From assembly GCA_016212275.1 (NCBI GenBank), contig JACRGR010000071.1, positions 1 through 44,893 of the forward strand: a stretch of DNA of 44,893 nucleotides, in the 5' to 3' direction. The stretch is from Nitrospinota bacterium. GTDB lineage: Bacteria; Nitrospinota_A; UBA7883; JACRGQ01. Both the position numbers and the translations under genes were made by a program. Shown piece by piece: positions 28,274 through 35,425 of the stretch (its first letter is position 1; the number at the start of each line of letters is the position of its first letter). Below the pieces are notes generated by a model. It did no database searches. It worked only from the letters and a program-made list of their open reading frames with translations, and was not told the origin of the DNA.

Positions 28274-28984
28274 TTACTGCACCGTTTCCACGGCCACGGA
28301 CGCCTTCAGCGGGCGCGTGTGGATGCCGCACTCGCCGCCGCACTTGCTGGTGTTTATCCAGCGTCCGGCGCGCTCGTTGTCATCCGCGGTGATCGCCGTG
28401 CAGGGGGAGCACCCCAGCGAGCGGTAGCCGTATTTGTACAGCTCGTTCGTGGGCACCGCGTACACCGCGAGGTACTGCCAAATTTCGCGCTCCTTGAAGA
28501 GCAGGATCGGGTTCAGCTTGATCAGCCCCTTGTCGCGCTCCTCGACCTCCTTGAAGTCGGTGCGGGTGCGGCCCTCGGTGCATCGCAGGCCGGTTATCCA
28601 GCACTCCACGTTCATCTCCTCGATGGCGTGGCGCACCGGCTCCACCTTGTACACGTTACAGCAGGTGTCGGGATCCGTTTTGTACAGGTCTTCCGCGGGG
28701 CGGTCCGATTGGTAGAGTTTCAGGTTCGGGTAATTCTTCATCAGGTTGTACATGTAGTTCTTGGTCTCTTGCGGCTTGAAGGGGGTGGTGATGATGAAGC
28801 CGCGCGCGTCCGGGTTCACCCGGGTGGCGATGTCCCACACGACCATCGAGTCCTTGCCCAGCGAGTTCGCCACCACGGCCTTGTCGCCGTATTTTTCAAA
28901 ATGCTGGCGCAGAAGCCGCTCGGCGCGGGCAACCTTTTCGCCGAAATGAAGTTTATCCACCAATGTCTGCAAATTCTCGCTCAT
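28274..28984 (-). CDS. cysH: adenylyl-sulfate (APS) reductase, CysH family
   Basis: Reduces activated sulfate to sulfite. The 236-residue protein has the PP-loop SLGKDSMVV (41-49), the arginine-containing loop TGLRCTEGRTR and the catalytic C-terminal cysteine in KCGGECGIH (Cys219). Cys108-Cys109 and Cys192/Cys195 (CSPC) are the four ligands of the [4Fe-4S] cluster that marks enzymes preferring APS over PAPS. It is the third gene of the sulfur operon, 18 bases after tusA. No ATP sulfurylase gene is in the window. Confidence 0.94.
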   Translation of the reverse strand: MSENLQTLVDKLHFGEKVARAERLLRQHFEKYGDKAVVANSLGKDSMVVWDIATRVNPDARGFIITTPFKPQETKNYMYNLMKNYPNLKLYQSDRPAEDLYKTDPDTCCNVYKVEPVRHAIEEMNVECWITGLRCTEGRTRTDFKEVEERDKGLIKLNPILLFKEREIWQYLAVYAVPTNELYKYGYRSLGCSPCTAITADDNERAGRWINTSKCGGECGIHTRPLKASVAVETVQ

Positions 28985-29002
28985 AACGTCCTCTTTCCCT
29001 TC

Positions 29003-29248
29003 CTACTGGTTTTTCCGTATCTGGAGGCGGAAGAACGCTTCCCCCTCCTTTTTTACACTTATGACCATGTGTCCCTCCTCCTTTATCTGGATGGAGATGT
29101 TCCGCACCGGCTCGCCGGACTGGCACAAAAGCTCCAGCACCTGGCCGTCGCCGAGTTCCTCCAGCGCCAGCTTGGTCAGCACGAACGACATGGGGCACAC
29201 CTCTTCCGAGATGTCTATGAACTTGTCCGCCGCAATTGTTTCCGCCAT
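29003..29248 (-). CDS. TusA/SirA-like sulfur-carrier protein
   Basis: An 81-residue protein of the TusA/SirA fold. The conserved cysteine lies in EEVCPMSFVLTKLALEEL, where most family members have CPxP; here the second Pro is replaced by Ser. Strands QVLELLCQSGEPVRNISIQI and GHMVISVKKEGEAFFRLQI complete the fold. Such proteins carry persulfide sulfur between enzymes. Of two adjacent ATGs, the second (29248) has proper spacing to AAGGAG. The gene sits between the siroheme sulfite reductase and cysH, so it may handle sulfide or persulfide made there. Confidence 0.87.
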   Translation of the reverse strand: MAETIAADKFIDISEEVCPMSFVLTKLALEELGDGQVLELLCQSGEPVRNISIQIKEEGHMVISVKKEGEAFFRLQIRKNQ

Positions 29249-29256
29249 CATTCTCC

Positions 29257-30300
29257 TTACCGCGCCACCGTTATCTTTTCGGGCAAAACGGGGTTGTTCA
29301 CCAGTTTCGCCGGGCCGATCGCCGTTTTCAGCGCCGCCATGTAGTCCGCCAGCATTCCTTCCTGCTGGAGCAGGTTGCCTATCCGTATCCGGCCTTTGCC
29401 TTCGCCCGCCTTCTTGTACCATTCGATGGTCGCCTCGATGGCGGTCACCGCTTCGTCGTCGGTCAAAAACCTGGCCACGACGGTGCTGTTCACCGGGTGG
29501 CGTCCGTGATGCCCGCCCACGCGCAGGTTGTGGCCCGTTTGCTCCGCCGTCCACGAATAGGTGGGGCAGGCGCGCACACAGTCGGCGCAATACAGGCACT
29601 TCTCCGGCGTGAAGATCGGCTTGCCGGTCTGCGGGTGCGCCTCTATCGCCCCTTCCGTGCAGGCCGAGGCGCAGATGGTGCATCCCGTGCAGTTCTCTTC
29701 ATTCCATTTCGGGAACACCCCGCCCATCAGCCCCAGGTCCGCCGTCGTCGAGCGTATGCAGTCGAACGGGCACCCGGAGAACGAGGTCTTGAACTTGTGC
29801 GGCACCCGTATGCCGAAGAACCGCTTGTTCACGATGTCCGCCATTTTCACGGTGTCGGTCAGGCCGTTCGGGTTGTATTCGCACCCGCCGCAGGCGTTCG
29901 GCACGCGCACGCGGGGACCGCACGAGGCCACTTCCTGGCCCGCTTCCTTAAGCTGGTCCATCAGGGGGCCGAAGTCGTGGTAATCCACATACGGTATTTC
30001 CATTGATTGCCGCGAGGTGAGGTGGACGAAATCGCTCCCGAATTGCTCGGCGGCCTCGACCACCTTTTTCAGTTTTTCGATGGTCATTTTTCCGCCGGGG
30101 CATTTCAGCCGGACGGTGAACTTGTCTTTTTGGCGTTGCTTGATGAATCCGCCGGCGCGCAGTTCGGCGAAGTCTATTTTCCCTTTTTCGTTGCGCCCCG
30201 CTATCTGGGCGTCCACAGTGATCTTCTTTTTTACCTGTTCATCGAGGTTATGATCCACCGCAATCTTCAGTTTTTTCTTGGGTGCCGAGGCTTCGCTCAT
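29257..30300 (-). CDS. small siroheme sulfite reductase with inserted 2[4Fe-4S] ferredoxin domain
   Basis: Predicted six-electron reduction of sulfite to sulfide. The 347-residue protein has a single sulfite/nitrite reductase repeat: the half-domain motif HLTSRQSMEIPYV (near 93-105), then the cluster-siroheme cysteines ACGGC (137/140) and GCPFDC (177/181). Two ferredoxin motifs are inserted after it, CTGCTICASAC (204-214) and CLYCADCVRAC (235-245). This single-repeat layout matches the small assimilatory-type or Dsr-like (Dsr-LP) sulfite reductases of anaerobes rather than CysI or DsrAB. The ATG at 30300 has AAGGGG upstream; one at 30318 lacks a ribosome site. It leads the operon with tusA and cysH. 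Confidence 0.88.
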   Translation of the reverse strand: MSEASAPKKKLKIAVDHNLDEQVKKKITVDAQIAGRNEKGKIDFAELRAGGFIKQRQKDKFTVRLKCPGGKMTIEKLKKVVEAAEQFGSDFVHLTSRQSMEIPYVDYHDFGPLMDQLKEAGQEVASCGPRVRVPNACGGCEYNPNGLTDTVKMADIVNKRFFGIRVPHKFKTSFSGCPFDCIRSTTADLGLMGGVFPKWNEENCTGCTICASACTEGAIEAHPQTGKPIFTPEKCLYCADCVRACPTYSWTAEQTGHNLRVGGHHGRHPVNSTVVARFLTDDEAVTAIEATIEWYKKAGEGKGRIRIGNLLQQEGMLADYMAALKTAIGPAKLVNNPVLPEKITVAR

Positions 30301-30342
30301 TGTTTCCCCTTTTTTCATCCAAAAGGCCGCTAATTGAAAGAA

Positions 30343-30371
30343 AGTTTAATATAACCTAGTTAATCTGTCAA
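30343..30371 (-). promoter_or_regulatory. sigma70-type promoter of the sulfur operon
   Basis: On the minus strand, TTGACA (30371-30366) and TAAACT (30348-30343) are spaced by 17 bases. The predicted start lies about 35 bases before the sulfite reductase ATG at 30300. Confidence 0.78.
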
Positions 30372-30374
30372 CTA
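30357..30374. promoter_or_regulatory. inverted repeat over the -35 box, candidate operator
   Basis: TAGTT (30357-30361) and AACTA (30370-30374) form a symmetric site with an eight-base spacer that covers the -35 hexamer of the sulfur promoter. Placement fits a repressor site, but the regulator is unknown. Confidence 0.4.
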
Positions 30375-30592
30375 TTATTAGCTATACAAAAACGCTTGGT
30401 CGTATTTATATCGCATTGAAAAATAAAGCAAAATATCGCGTGCGCCACAATGGACCAAAAAAAAATCTTATGAACTGATTAGTGTTTGGTATGCCTTGGA
30501 TGGTTTGCAATCAGGAATACGGTAGGGAATTGGTAGGGAATGGAGGGTAAAGGGGGAAAAGCCCGATTATCAGGTCATTTATGGCTGGAAAG

Positions 30593-30628
30593 AAAAAAGA
30601 GCGCGGCCCGCTTTCGCCGACCACGCTC
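30593..30628 (-). terminator. intrinsic terminator for nrdJ
   Basis: Read on the minus strand, GAGCG and CGCTC enclose further GC pairs (GGTC with GGCC-like bases) and are followed by TTTTTT. Outer arms CGCTCTT/AAGAGCG extend it. It lies about 110 bases after the nrdJ stop, beyond three other hairpins. Confidence 0.75.
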
Positions 30629-30646
30629 CCAAACGCTCTTAGGTGG

Positions 30647-30730
30647 GACAGTCAGTTTCGACTGTCATTGCGCCCGCGATGGCGCAAACGGTTGATGCCC
30701 CCGGTATCAATGACAGACAAGATTGTCTGT
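30647..30730. repeat. cluster of three perfect inverted repeats with an alternative pairing
   Basis: Three hairpins stand in a row: GACAGTC/GACTGTC (30647-30666), TTGCGCC/GGCGCAA (30668-30687) and ACAGACAA/TTGTCTGT (30713-30730). In addition CTGTCATTG (30662-30670) is the exact reverse complement of CAATGACAG (30708-30716). The outer hairpins can thus be exchanged for one long stem enclosing the middle. The TGTCATTGCG wording recalls dispersed palindromic repeats of other genomes. Confidence 0.7.
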
Positions 30731-30737
30731 TCTACCG

Positions 30738-33062
30738 TTAACTGCACTTGCTGTAGCCGCACCCCCGGCAGGTCATGCACCCTTCGGCGTATTCCAGCGA
30801 ACCGCCGCAGTCCGGGCAGGCCCCGATGCTGATGGTCGGGTCGTAATGGCCGTGGCCATTGCCGTTCCCATTGCCGTTGCCGTTCGCGGATTTGGCTTTC
30901 GGGTTCTCGCCGCTGAAATCCTTTTTCACCACTCGGGAGAGCGCCTTGCCTATCGCATCGGCGCAGGAGAGCACCTTGCCGCCGTTGTCCCACGCGGGCT
31001 GGTGGCACGATACGCCGATGAGTTGCTTCACCAGTTCGTTCGCGTCAATGCCGGAGCGCATGGCCAGCGACACGAGCCGCCCGATGGATTCCGTTTGCGA
31101 GGCGGCGCATCCGCCCGCCTTGCCGATCTGCACGAACATCTCGAAGGGGTTTCCCTTCTCGTCCTCGTTCACCGTGATGTATATCTTGCCGCACCCGGTG
31201 GTCAGCCGCTGGGTGCTCCCGCGCACCACATGGGGGCGGGGTTTCGGCGTGAGCTTGTGCGCCTCCGCCGCGGTTTCCGCCGGTTTTTTCGATTCACCGG
31301 TCTTGCCGGTGGAAAGCACTTGGCCTTCGCGCGAGCCGTCGCGGTAGATGGTCACGCCCTTGCACCCGAGGTCGTAGGAGAGCATATACGCCTTTTCCAC
31401 GTCTATCTCGGTGGCGCTGTTCTCGAAGTTCACGGTCTTGCTCACCGCGTTGTCGGTGTGTTTCTGGAACGCCGCCTGCATACGGATATGCCATTCGGGC
31501 GAGATCTCGTGGGAGGTGACGAACACGTTGGCGACCTCTTCCGGCACTTCCTTCAGTCCGTGCGCCGTGCCTTTTTGGGCGATGCTCTGCATCAGTTCGG
31601 CGGAGTAGAACCCCTTTTCGCGCGCCACCTGTTCAAATAGCGGGTGGACCTCCACCAGCTTGTCGTTGTCCATCACGGTGCGGATGTAGGAGATGGCGAA
31701 CAGCGGCTCGATGCCGGATGAAACCCCCGCGATGATGGAGATGGTGCCGGTGGGCGCGATGGTCGTGGTGGTGGCGTTGCGCAATTTTTGCGCGCCCGGC
31801 TTGTCGTAGGTGCTTCCCTTGAACTTCGGGAACGCGCCGCGTTTTTCCGACAGCTTTTGCGATGCCTTTTTGGACTCGGTGTTGATGAAGTGCATCACCT
31901 TCTCCGCCATGTCCACCGCCGCCTCGGAGTTGTACGGGATGCCCAGCATGATGAGCATGTCGGCGAACCCCATCACACCCAGGCCGATCTTGCGGTTCCC
32001 CTTGGTCATCTGCTCGATCTTCGTTATCGGGTAGCGGTTCATGTCTATCACGTTGTCCAGGAAATGCACCGCCGAATGCACGATGCGCTCCAGCCCGGCC
32101 CAGTCCAGCTCGCCGCCTTTCACGAATTTCGGCAGGTTGATGGATCCCAGGTTGCACGATTCATACGGCAAAAGCGGCTGTTCGCCGCAGGGGTTGGTGC
32201 TTTCTATCTCGCCCACGTGCGGGGTGGGGTTGTCCCGGTTTATCCGGTCAATGAAGATGATGCCGGGATCGCCGTTCTTCCATGCGTAGTGGACGATCTT
32301 TTCCATAACGTCTTCGGCGTTCAGCTTGCCGGTGGGAGCTTTGGTGTACGGGTCTATCAGGTCGTACTCGCCCTCTTCCATCAGGGCGGTCATAAAGCTG
32401 TCCGTGATGGCGACCGAGATGTTGAAGTTGGTGAACGAGGTTCCTTCCGCCTTGCAGGAAATGAAGTCCATGATGTCCGGATGGTCTACGCGCAGGATGC
32501 CCATGTTCGCCCCGCGGCGCGTGCCGCCCTGTTTCACCGATTCCGTGGCCGCGTCGAACACCCGCATGAAGGACACGGGGCCGGACGACACGCCGGAAGT
32601 GGATTTCACGCGGCTCCCCACCGGTCGTAGGCGCGAAAACGAGAAGCCGGTGCCGCCGCCGGATTTGTGGATGAGGGCGGTGTCCTTGACTGTTTCGAAG
32701 ATGGAGTCCATCGAGTCCTCTATCGGGAGCACGAAACAGGCGGACAACTGCTGGAGTTCCTTCCCGGCGTTCATCAGGGTGGGGGAGTTCGGGAGGAATT
32801 CGAGCGATGCCATCATCCTGAAAAATTCGTCTTCAACCGCGGTCAGGTCGGTATTCGGGGCGAAAAAAGCGTCCGCTTGGGATATGTTCCGCGCCACGCG
32901 GCGGAAGAGCTGAACCGGGGTTTCGATGGTCTTCCCGGCGTCGTCTTTGGCCAGATAGCGGCGCTCCAGCACTTTTACCGCGTTGGCGGAAAGCGCCGTC
33001 TCGTTATCTTTCAGCCCGTTTTCCTTCATTTTGCGCCCTTTTACCGTTATCGTTTCCCCCAT
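30738..33062 (-). CDS. nrdJ: ribonucleotide reductase class II, adenosylcobalamin-dependent
   Basis: Makes deoxyribonucleotides using a B12 radical and so works with or without oxygen. The 774-residue protein has the fold signatures LEFLPNSPTLMNAG (88-100), Cys109 in LSACF and the radical-site trio Asn290, Cys292 and Glu294 in STNPCGEQPL. Cys303 lies in SCNLGSINL. The end carries a Gly/Asn linker (GNGNGNGNGHGH) and a C-terminal cysteine-rich ribbon (CPDCGG, CMTCRGCGYSKC) that regenerates the active site or binds zinc. The ATG at 33062 has GGAAGGGG upstream; Met12 is an alternative. No N-terminal ATP-cone is obvious. Regulation by NrdR is suggested by two boxes in the promoter. Confidence 0.96.
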   Translation of the reverse strand: MGETITVKGRKMKENGLKDNETALSANAVKVLERRYLAKDDAGKTIETPVQLFRRVARNISQADAFFAPNTDLTAVEDEFFRMMASLEFLPNSPTLMNAGKELQQLSACFVLPIEDSMDSIFETVKDTALIHKSGGGTGFSFSRLRPVGSRVKSTSGVSSGPVSFMRVFDAATESVKQGGTRRGANMGILRVDHPDIMDFISCKAEGTSFTNFNISVAITDSFMTALMEEGEYDLIDPYTKAPTGKLNAEDVMEKIVHYAWKNGDPGIIFIDRINRDNPTPHVGEIESTNPCGEQPLLPYESCNLGSINLPKFVKGGELDWAGLERIVHSAVHFLDNVIDMNRYPITKIEQMTKGNRKIGLGVMGFADMLIMLGIPYNSEAAVDMAEKVMHFINTESKKASQKLSEKRGAFPKFKGSTYDKPGAQKLRNATTTTIAPTGTISIIAGVSSGIEPLFAISYIRTVMDNDKLVEVHPLFEQVAREKGFYSAELMQSIAQKGTAHGLKEVPEEVANVFVTSHEISPEWHIRMQAAFQKHTDNAVSKTVNFENSATEIDVEKAYMLSYDLGCKGVTIYRDGSREGQVLSTGKTGESKKPAETAAEAHKLTPKPRPHVVRGSTQRLTTGCGKIYITVNEDEKGNPFEMFVQIGKAGGCAASQTESIGRLVSLAMRSGIDANELVKQLIGVSCHQPAWDNGGKVLSCADAIGKALSRVVKKDFSGENPKAKSANGNGNGNGNGHGHYDPTISIGACPDCGGSLEYAEGCMTCRGCGYSKCS

Positions 33063-33118
33063 ACCGCTACCCCTTCCAGATTCAGTTTATTATGGATAAC
33101 CCACCCGTGCAAACAAAA

Positions 33119-33134
33119 TCACCATATATGGTGT
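33119..33134. promoter_or_regulatory. NrdR-box-like palindrome, proximal
   Basis: TCACCATATATGGTGT contains the perfect palindrome CACCATATATGGTG and follows the NrdR consensus (acaCwAtATaTwGtgt) at most positions. It lies around the predicted nrdJ transcript start, 32 bases centre-to-centre from the distal box. Confidence 0.7.
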
Positions 33135-33142
33135 GTGGAGTA

Positions 33143-33171
33143 GTTATATAGACCTATATCTTGTGCGTCAA
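33143..33171 (-). promoter_or_regulatory. sigma70-type promoter of nrdJ
   Basis: On the minus strand, TTGACG (33171-33166) and TATAAC (33148-33143) are 17 bases apart. The distal NrdR-like box fills the spacer, so bound repressor would block polymerase. Confidence 0.75.
33151..33166. promoter_or_regulatory. NrdR-box-like palindrome, distal
   Basis: GACCTATATCTTGTGC matches the central and right parts of the NrdR consensus, including CTATAT and TTGTG. It lies between the -35 and -10 boxes of the nrdJ promoter. Confidence 0.7.
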
Positions 33172-33359
33172 GGTTTTTTTTGGGCGGGATTTGGCGGGTT
33201 TTTAAGGGGGAAATGGATAACTATCTGATTGTTAAAGAATTGTCAAAAGCATAACAATGCAATAACTCACGTCAATTCAAATACATAGTCAACGTACCCC
33301 AAAAGGGTAAATTTTATAATAGCATTAAAATAATAATATTATGGCTTTGTAGGATGCAA

Positions 33360-33887
33360 TTACGGTTTTTGAGCAGTTTCCGTCTTTATTTCTTCCATCT
33401 GCGCGAAGAGGCGCATGCCGCGATACGCGATGATTTGCCGCTCCCACTGCTGGTAGCCGGGATAGACCAGTTTTATTTTGTGTTTCCCCTCCTTCAACGG
33501 CAGTTGTATCGGCGTGCTTCCCGAATAAAATCCGTCAATCACCACCTCGGCATTGGCGGGTTTGGATTCAAAAAGCACGAACGCTTCGGCGGGCGGGGCC
33601 GGTTTCACGGCGGCTTTCGCGGTTTTTGCTTCATGGCTGGCGGGCATTGCGGCCACCGCATTTTTCTTGGCCAGCGGTTGCACCGTTTGCGCGTTGTTGA
33701 CTTTGGCGGGTTTTTTCACCACGCTTTTGGCTTTTGCAGGTTTCTTCGAGGTCTTTTTCGCGCCGGTTTTTTTGGCCGCCGCCTTTTTCGTTTTTTCCGT
33801 TTCATCGCGCCCATCGGCCATCACGGGCGCGGATAGCGCGAAGACAGCGGCCAGCAAAAGCGCGAAGAGGCGAACGGTGATTTTCAT
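33360..33887 (-). CDS. exported PEGA-domain protein
   Basis: A 175-residue protein with a Sec signal peptide (cleavage probably after VMA, residue 24). A long Ala/Lys/Pro-rich linker (about 30-100, repeated AKK and KPAK) follows. Its C-terminal PEGA domain reads VLFESKPANAEVVIDGFYSG, then STPIQLPLKEGKHKIKLVYP and GYQQWERQI. PEGA domains are small beta-sandwiches found in surface and envelope proteins of bacteria; their ligands are poorly known. The basic linker could bind peptidoglycan or other anionic polymers. It is the last gene of a leftward trio with two FlgO-like lipoproteins, nine bases from its neighbour. Confidence 0.87.
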   Translation of the reverse strand: MKITVRLFALLLAAVFALSAPVMADGRDETEKTKKAAAKKTGAKKTSKKPAKAKSVVKKPAKVNNAQTVQPLAKKNAVAAMPASHEAKTAKAAVKPAPPAEAFVLFESKPANAEVVIDGFYSGSTPIQLPLKEGKHKIKLVYPGYQQWERQIIAYRGMRLFAQMEEIKTETAQKP

Positions 33888-33896
33888 TCCATGCTC

Positions 33897-34448
33897 CTAG
33901 AAGGGCGAAGTCCCTTTGATCAGGTTTTCTATTTCTTCGGTCATCGCCACCTCGAAACTGACGGTGGAAAGCACCTGCGGGGAACGCACGTCAATAAGCC
34001 GCGCATTGATGATGACCGACTTTTGCGTGGCGACGTAGGTGCCGGCCAGCACCGCGCGGGCGTTCGCGCCATCCACCATTTCCGCCGCTTCGCGCGTGAG
34101 GATCAGTTCGCCCACGTCTTTTTTGATGAGCAGGTCCTGCGCGCGGCGCACTTCGATGACGTGGAACCCTTGGCGGCTCAGGTCGTCTATCAGTTTTTCG
34201 GCGATCATCCGCCCGAAGACCGAGGTCTTGGCGAGGTCATTGAGGTCAACGAACGTGCTGACGATGATCGGCAATCCCTCCGGGTGTTGCGGGCGCAGGT
34301 TCTGGTTGATCTCGGACGCCATGAAGCGGGTGCCGAAGCGGTCCTCTTTCTCGGCGGTGGTCACGTTCTTCGGCGCCGAGGAGGGCAGGCTGATGCACGA
34401 CGCCGCCATCAACGCGACTACCGCTGTCGTCAGCAGTTTCTTGTTCAT
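33897..34448 (-). CDS. FlgO-domain lipoprotein (copy 1)
   Basis: A 183-residue lipoprotein with lipobox MAASC (Cys18). Residues 50-175 match the FlgO domain: VSTFVDLNDLAKTSVFGRMI, GFHVIEVRRAQDLL, LTREAAEMVDGANARAVLAG and INARLIDVRSPQVLST. In Vibrio FlgO is an outer-membrane protein linked to the flagellum, but the domain is widespread in non-flagellar lipoproteins and structurally related to the CsgG/TolB-N type. The ATG at 34448 overlaps the stop of copy 2 (ATGA) and has AAGGGTGG upstream. No flagellar genes are nearby. Confidence 0.85.
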   Translation of the reverse strand: MNKKLLTTAVVALMAASCISLPSSAPKNVTTAEKEDRFGTRFMASEINQNLRPQHPEGLPIIVSTFVDLNDLAKTSVFGRMIAEKLIDDLSRQGFHVIEVRRAQDLLIKKDVGELILTREAAEMVDGANARAVLAGTYVATQKSVIINARLIDVRSPQVLSTVSFEVAMTEEIENLIKGTSPF

Positions 34449-35206
34449 TTTTTCCACCCTTCATATTGGCCGTCGGCGCGGTACACTCGTTCCAAGGCAT
34501 TGTCGAAAAGGTCCTTCACCAGCGCATCGTCCTTCTCAAACGTCATTTCCATGTCGGCGGCGGCGATCACCTGCTGGGTGCCGGTGGATACCAGCCGGGC
34601 ATGCACCATCACGGTATTGCCCGATTTTTTGTAAGTGCCCAGCAGAACGGAATCGGCTTTCCATGCGTTCATCATCTCGCCCGTCTCCTCCGTAAGCGCG
34701 TGGGCGCCCACGTTCGGTTGTTGCAGAAGGCGTTTCGCCGCGCGGTGTTCCACCACTTTGAATCCCAGATCGCTCATGTGCCCCATAAGGTTTTCGGTGA
34801 CATATCTGCCAAACGTATTCGAGCGGTTCAGCCGATCCATGTCCACGAAGGTTGCCACCGCCATCGTGGGGTTTTGACCGGTCACTTTGCGGGCCAATGA
34901 GCGGGAGAGCCGGTCAAGATTCATGGTCAACGCTTTTCCCGAAGATATTTCTCCGGAAGCCATTTCACGGATATATATCCCCACTTCTTTCCGGACATAG
35001 GATGGTCCCGTTTCCGCTTCTGTCCGCGTGCCGGAAGTTTGTCCGTCGGCGGTGGCGGCGGTTTCTTTCAATTTCCCCTCTTGCGGGGTGGACGCTTCGG
35101 GTGCGGGAGCGGAACCGCCTCCCATCAGCGATTTGCATGAAACCGCCAAGAGCACCAGTCCGGCAAGCGCTAGAAACCGTGCTTTTTGTTTACCGCTTTT
35201 ACCCAA
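34445..35206 (-). CDS. FlgO-domain lipoprotein (copy 2)
   Basis: A 253-residue lipoprotein with lipobox AVSC (Cys24) and a polar linker of about 60 residues. A FlgO domain follows (VATFVDMDRLNRSNTFGRYV, GFKVVEHRAAKRLL, LTEETGEMMNAWKADSVLLG, VHARLVSTGTQQVIAAADM). It is clearly homologous to copy 1, so the two arose by duplication. I chose the TTG at 35206 because AGGAGGAG lies directly upstream and it gives a normal signal peptide. The frame is open further upstream to 35266. It leads the leftward trio and is divergent from the nine-gene envelope operon. Confidence 0.83.
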   Translation of the reverse strand: MGKSGKQKARFLALAGLVLLAVSCKSLMGGGSAPAPEASTPQEGKLKETAATADGQTSGTRTEAETGPSYVRKEVGIYIREMASGEISSGKALTMNLDRLSRSLARKVTGQNPTMAVATFVDMDRLNRSNTFGRYVTENLMGHMSDLGFKVVEHRAAKRLLQQPNVGAHALTEETGEMMNAWKADSVLLGTYKKSGNTVMVHARLVSTGTQQVIAAADMEMTFEKDDALVKDLFDNALERVYRADGQYEGWKK

Positions 35207-35425
35207 AACTCCTCCTGCCAAGGCGGGATAATCCCCGCGTATGGGTATTGAATCGGCATCTCCCAAAAATTACTTTACCCTTCTTTTTTACTTCGGCTTT
35301 GATTCTGCCAGCTGGTAATAGTTTATTAATATTGACATTCGGGGAGTCACTCGATACATTGACCAGATGAACATAGGGGATGAGTTGAAGCCAACTGGCA
35401 TGAGGGGTTTTCCACGAGGTGATGA
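35207..35425. other. divergent control region of the envelope island
   Basis: The gap separates the leftward FlgO-PEGA trio from the rightward nine-gene unit. It holds the rightward promoter at 35332-35360 and a small perfect stem GCGGG/CCCGC near 35224-35239 in the leftward leader. A clear leftward promoter was not found. Confidence 0.6.
35332..35360 (+). promoter_or_regulatory. sigma70-type promoter of the nine-gene envelope operon
   Basis: Perfect TTGACA (35332-35337) and TACATT (35355-35360) are spaced by 17 bases. The transcript would start near 35367, about 60 bases before the first gene. No other strong promoter is seen until 43881, where the unit ends. Confidence 0.8.

Larger units (their letters stand above)
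30301..30737. other. 437-base intergenic region: sulfur promoter, AT-rich part, repeat hairpins
   Basis: This gap separates the sulfite reductase start from the nrdJ stop. The left end holds the minus-strand sulfur promoter. Positions 30350-30470 are AT-rich without a convincing gene. Near 30525 two copies of GGTAGGGAAT lie one base apart. The right third holds the nrdJ terminator and three perfect hairpins. Short open frames here lack ribosome sites and coding character. Confidence 0.7.
33043..33359. other. AT-rich control region upstream of nrdJ
   Basis: This stretch is much richer in A and T than its surroundings, especially 33225-33350. It holds the nrdJ promoter and NrdR-like boxes, an inverted repeat ATTGTTA/TAACAAT (33228-33234 and 33252-33258), a second minus-strand promoter-like pair (TTGACG-N16-TATGCT, 33275-33248), and a small hairpin TACCC/GGGTA near 33295-33310. 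No gene is seen. The first 20 bases overlap the start of nrdJ. Confidence 0.6.

Noticed and set aside
30540-30720. Short plus-strand open frames between the sulfur genes and nrdJ
   Set aside because: They overlap the terminator and hairpin repeats and lack ribosome sites.
30850-30890. GC-rich short repeat coding GNGNGNGN in NrdJ
   Set aside because: It is an in-frame linker microsatellite, not a CRISPR or tandem-repeat locus.
33295-33310. Small hairpin TACCC/GGGTA as terminator of the FlgO-PEGA trio
   Set aside because: The stem is only five pairs and no T-run follows on the minus strand.
33063-33359. Cobalamin riboswitch before nrdJ
   Set aside because: The leader lacks a recognisable B12 box and is too short from the predicted start; NrdR-like boxes explain control better.
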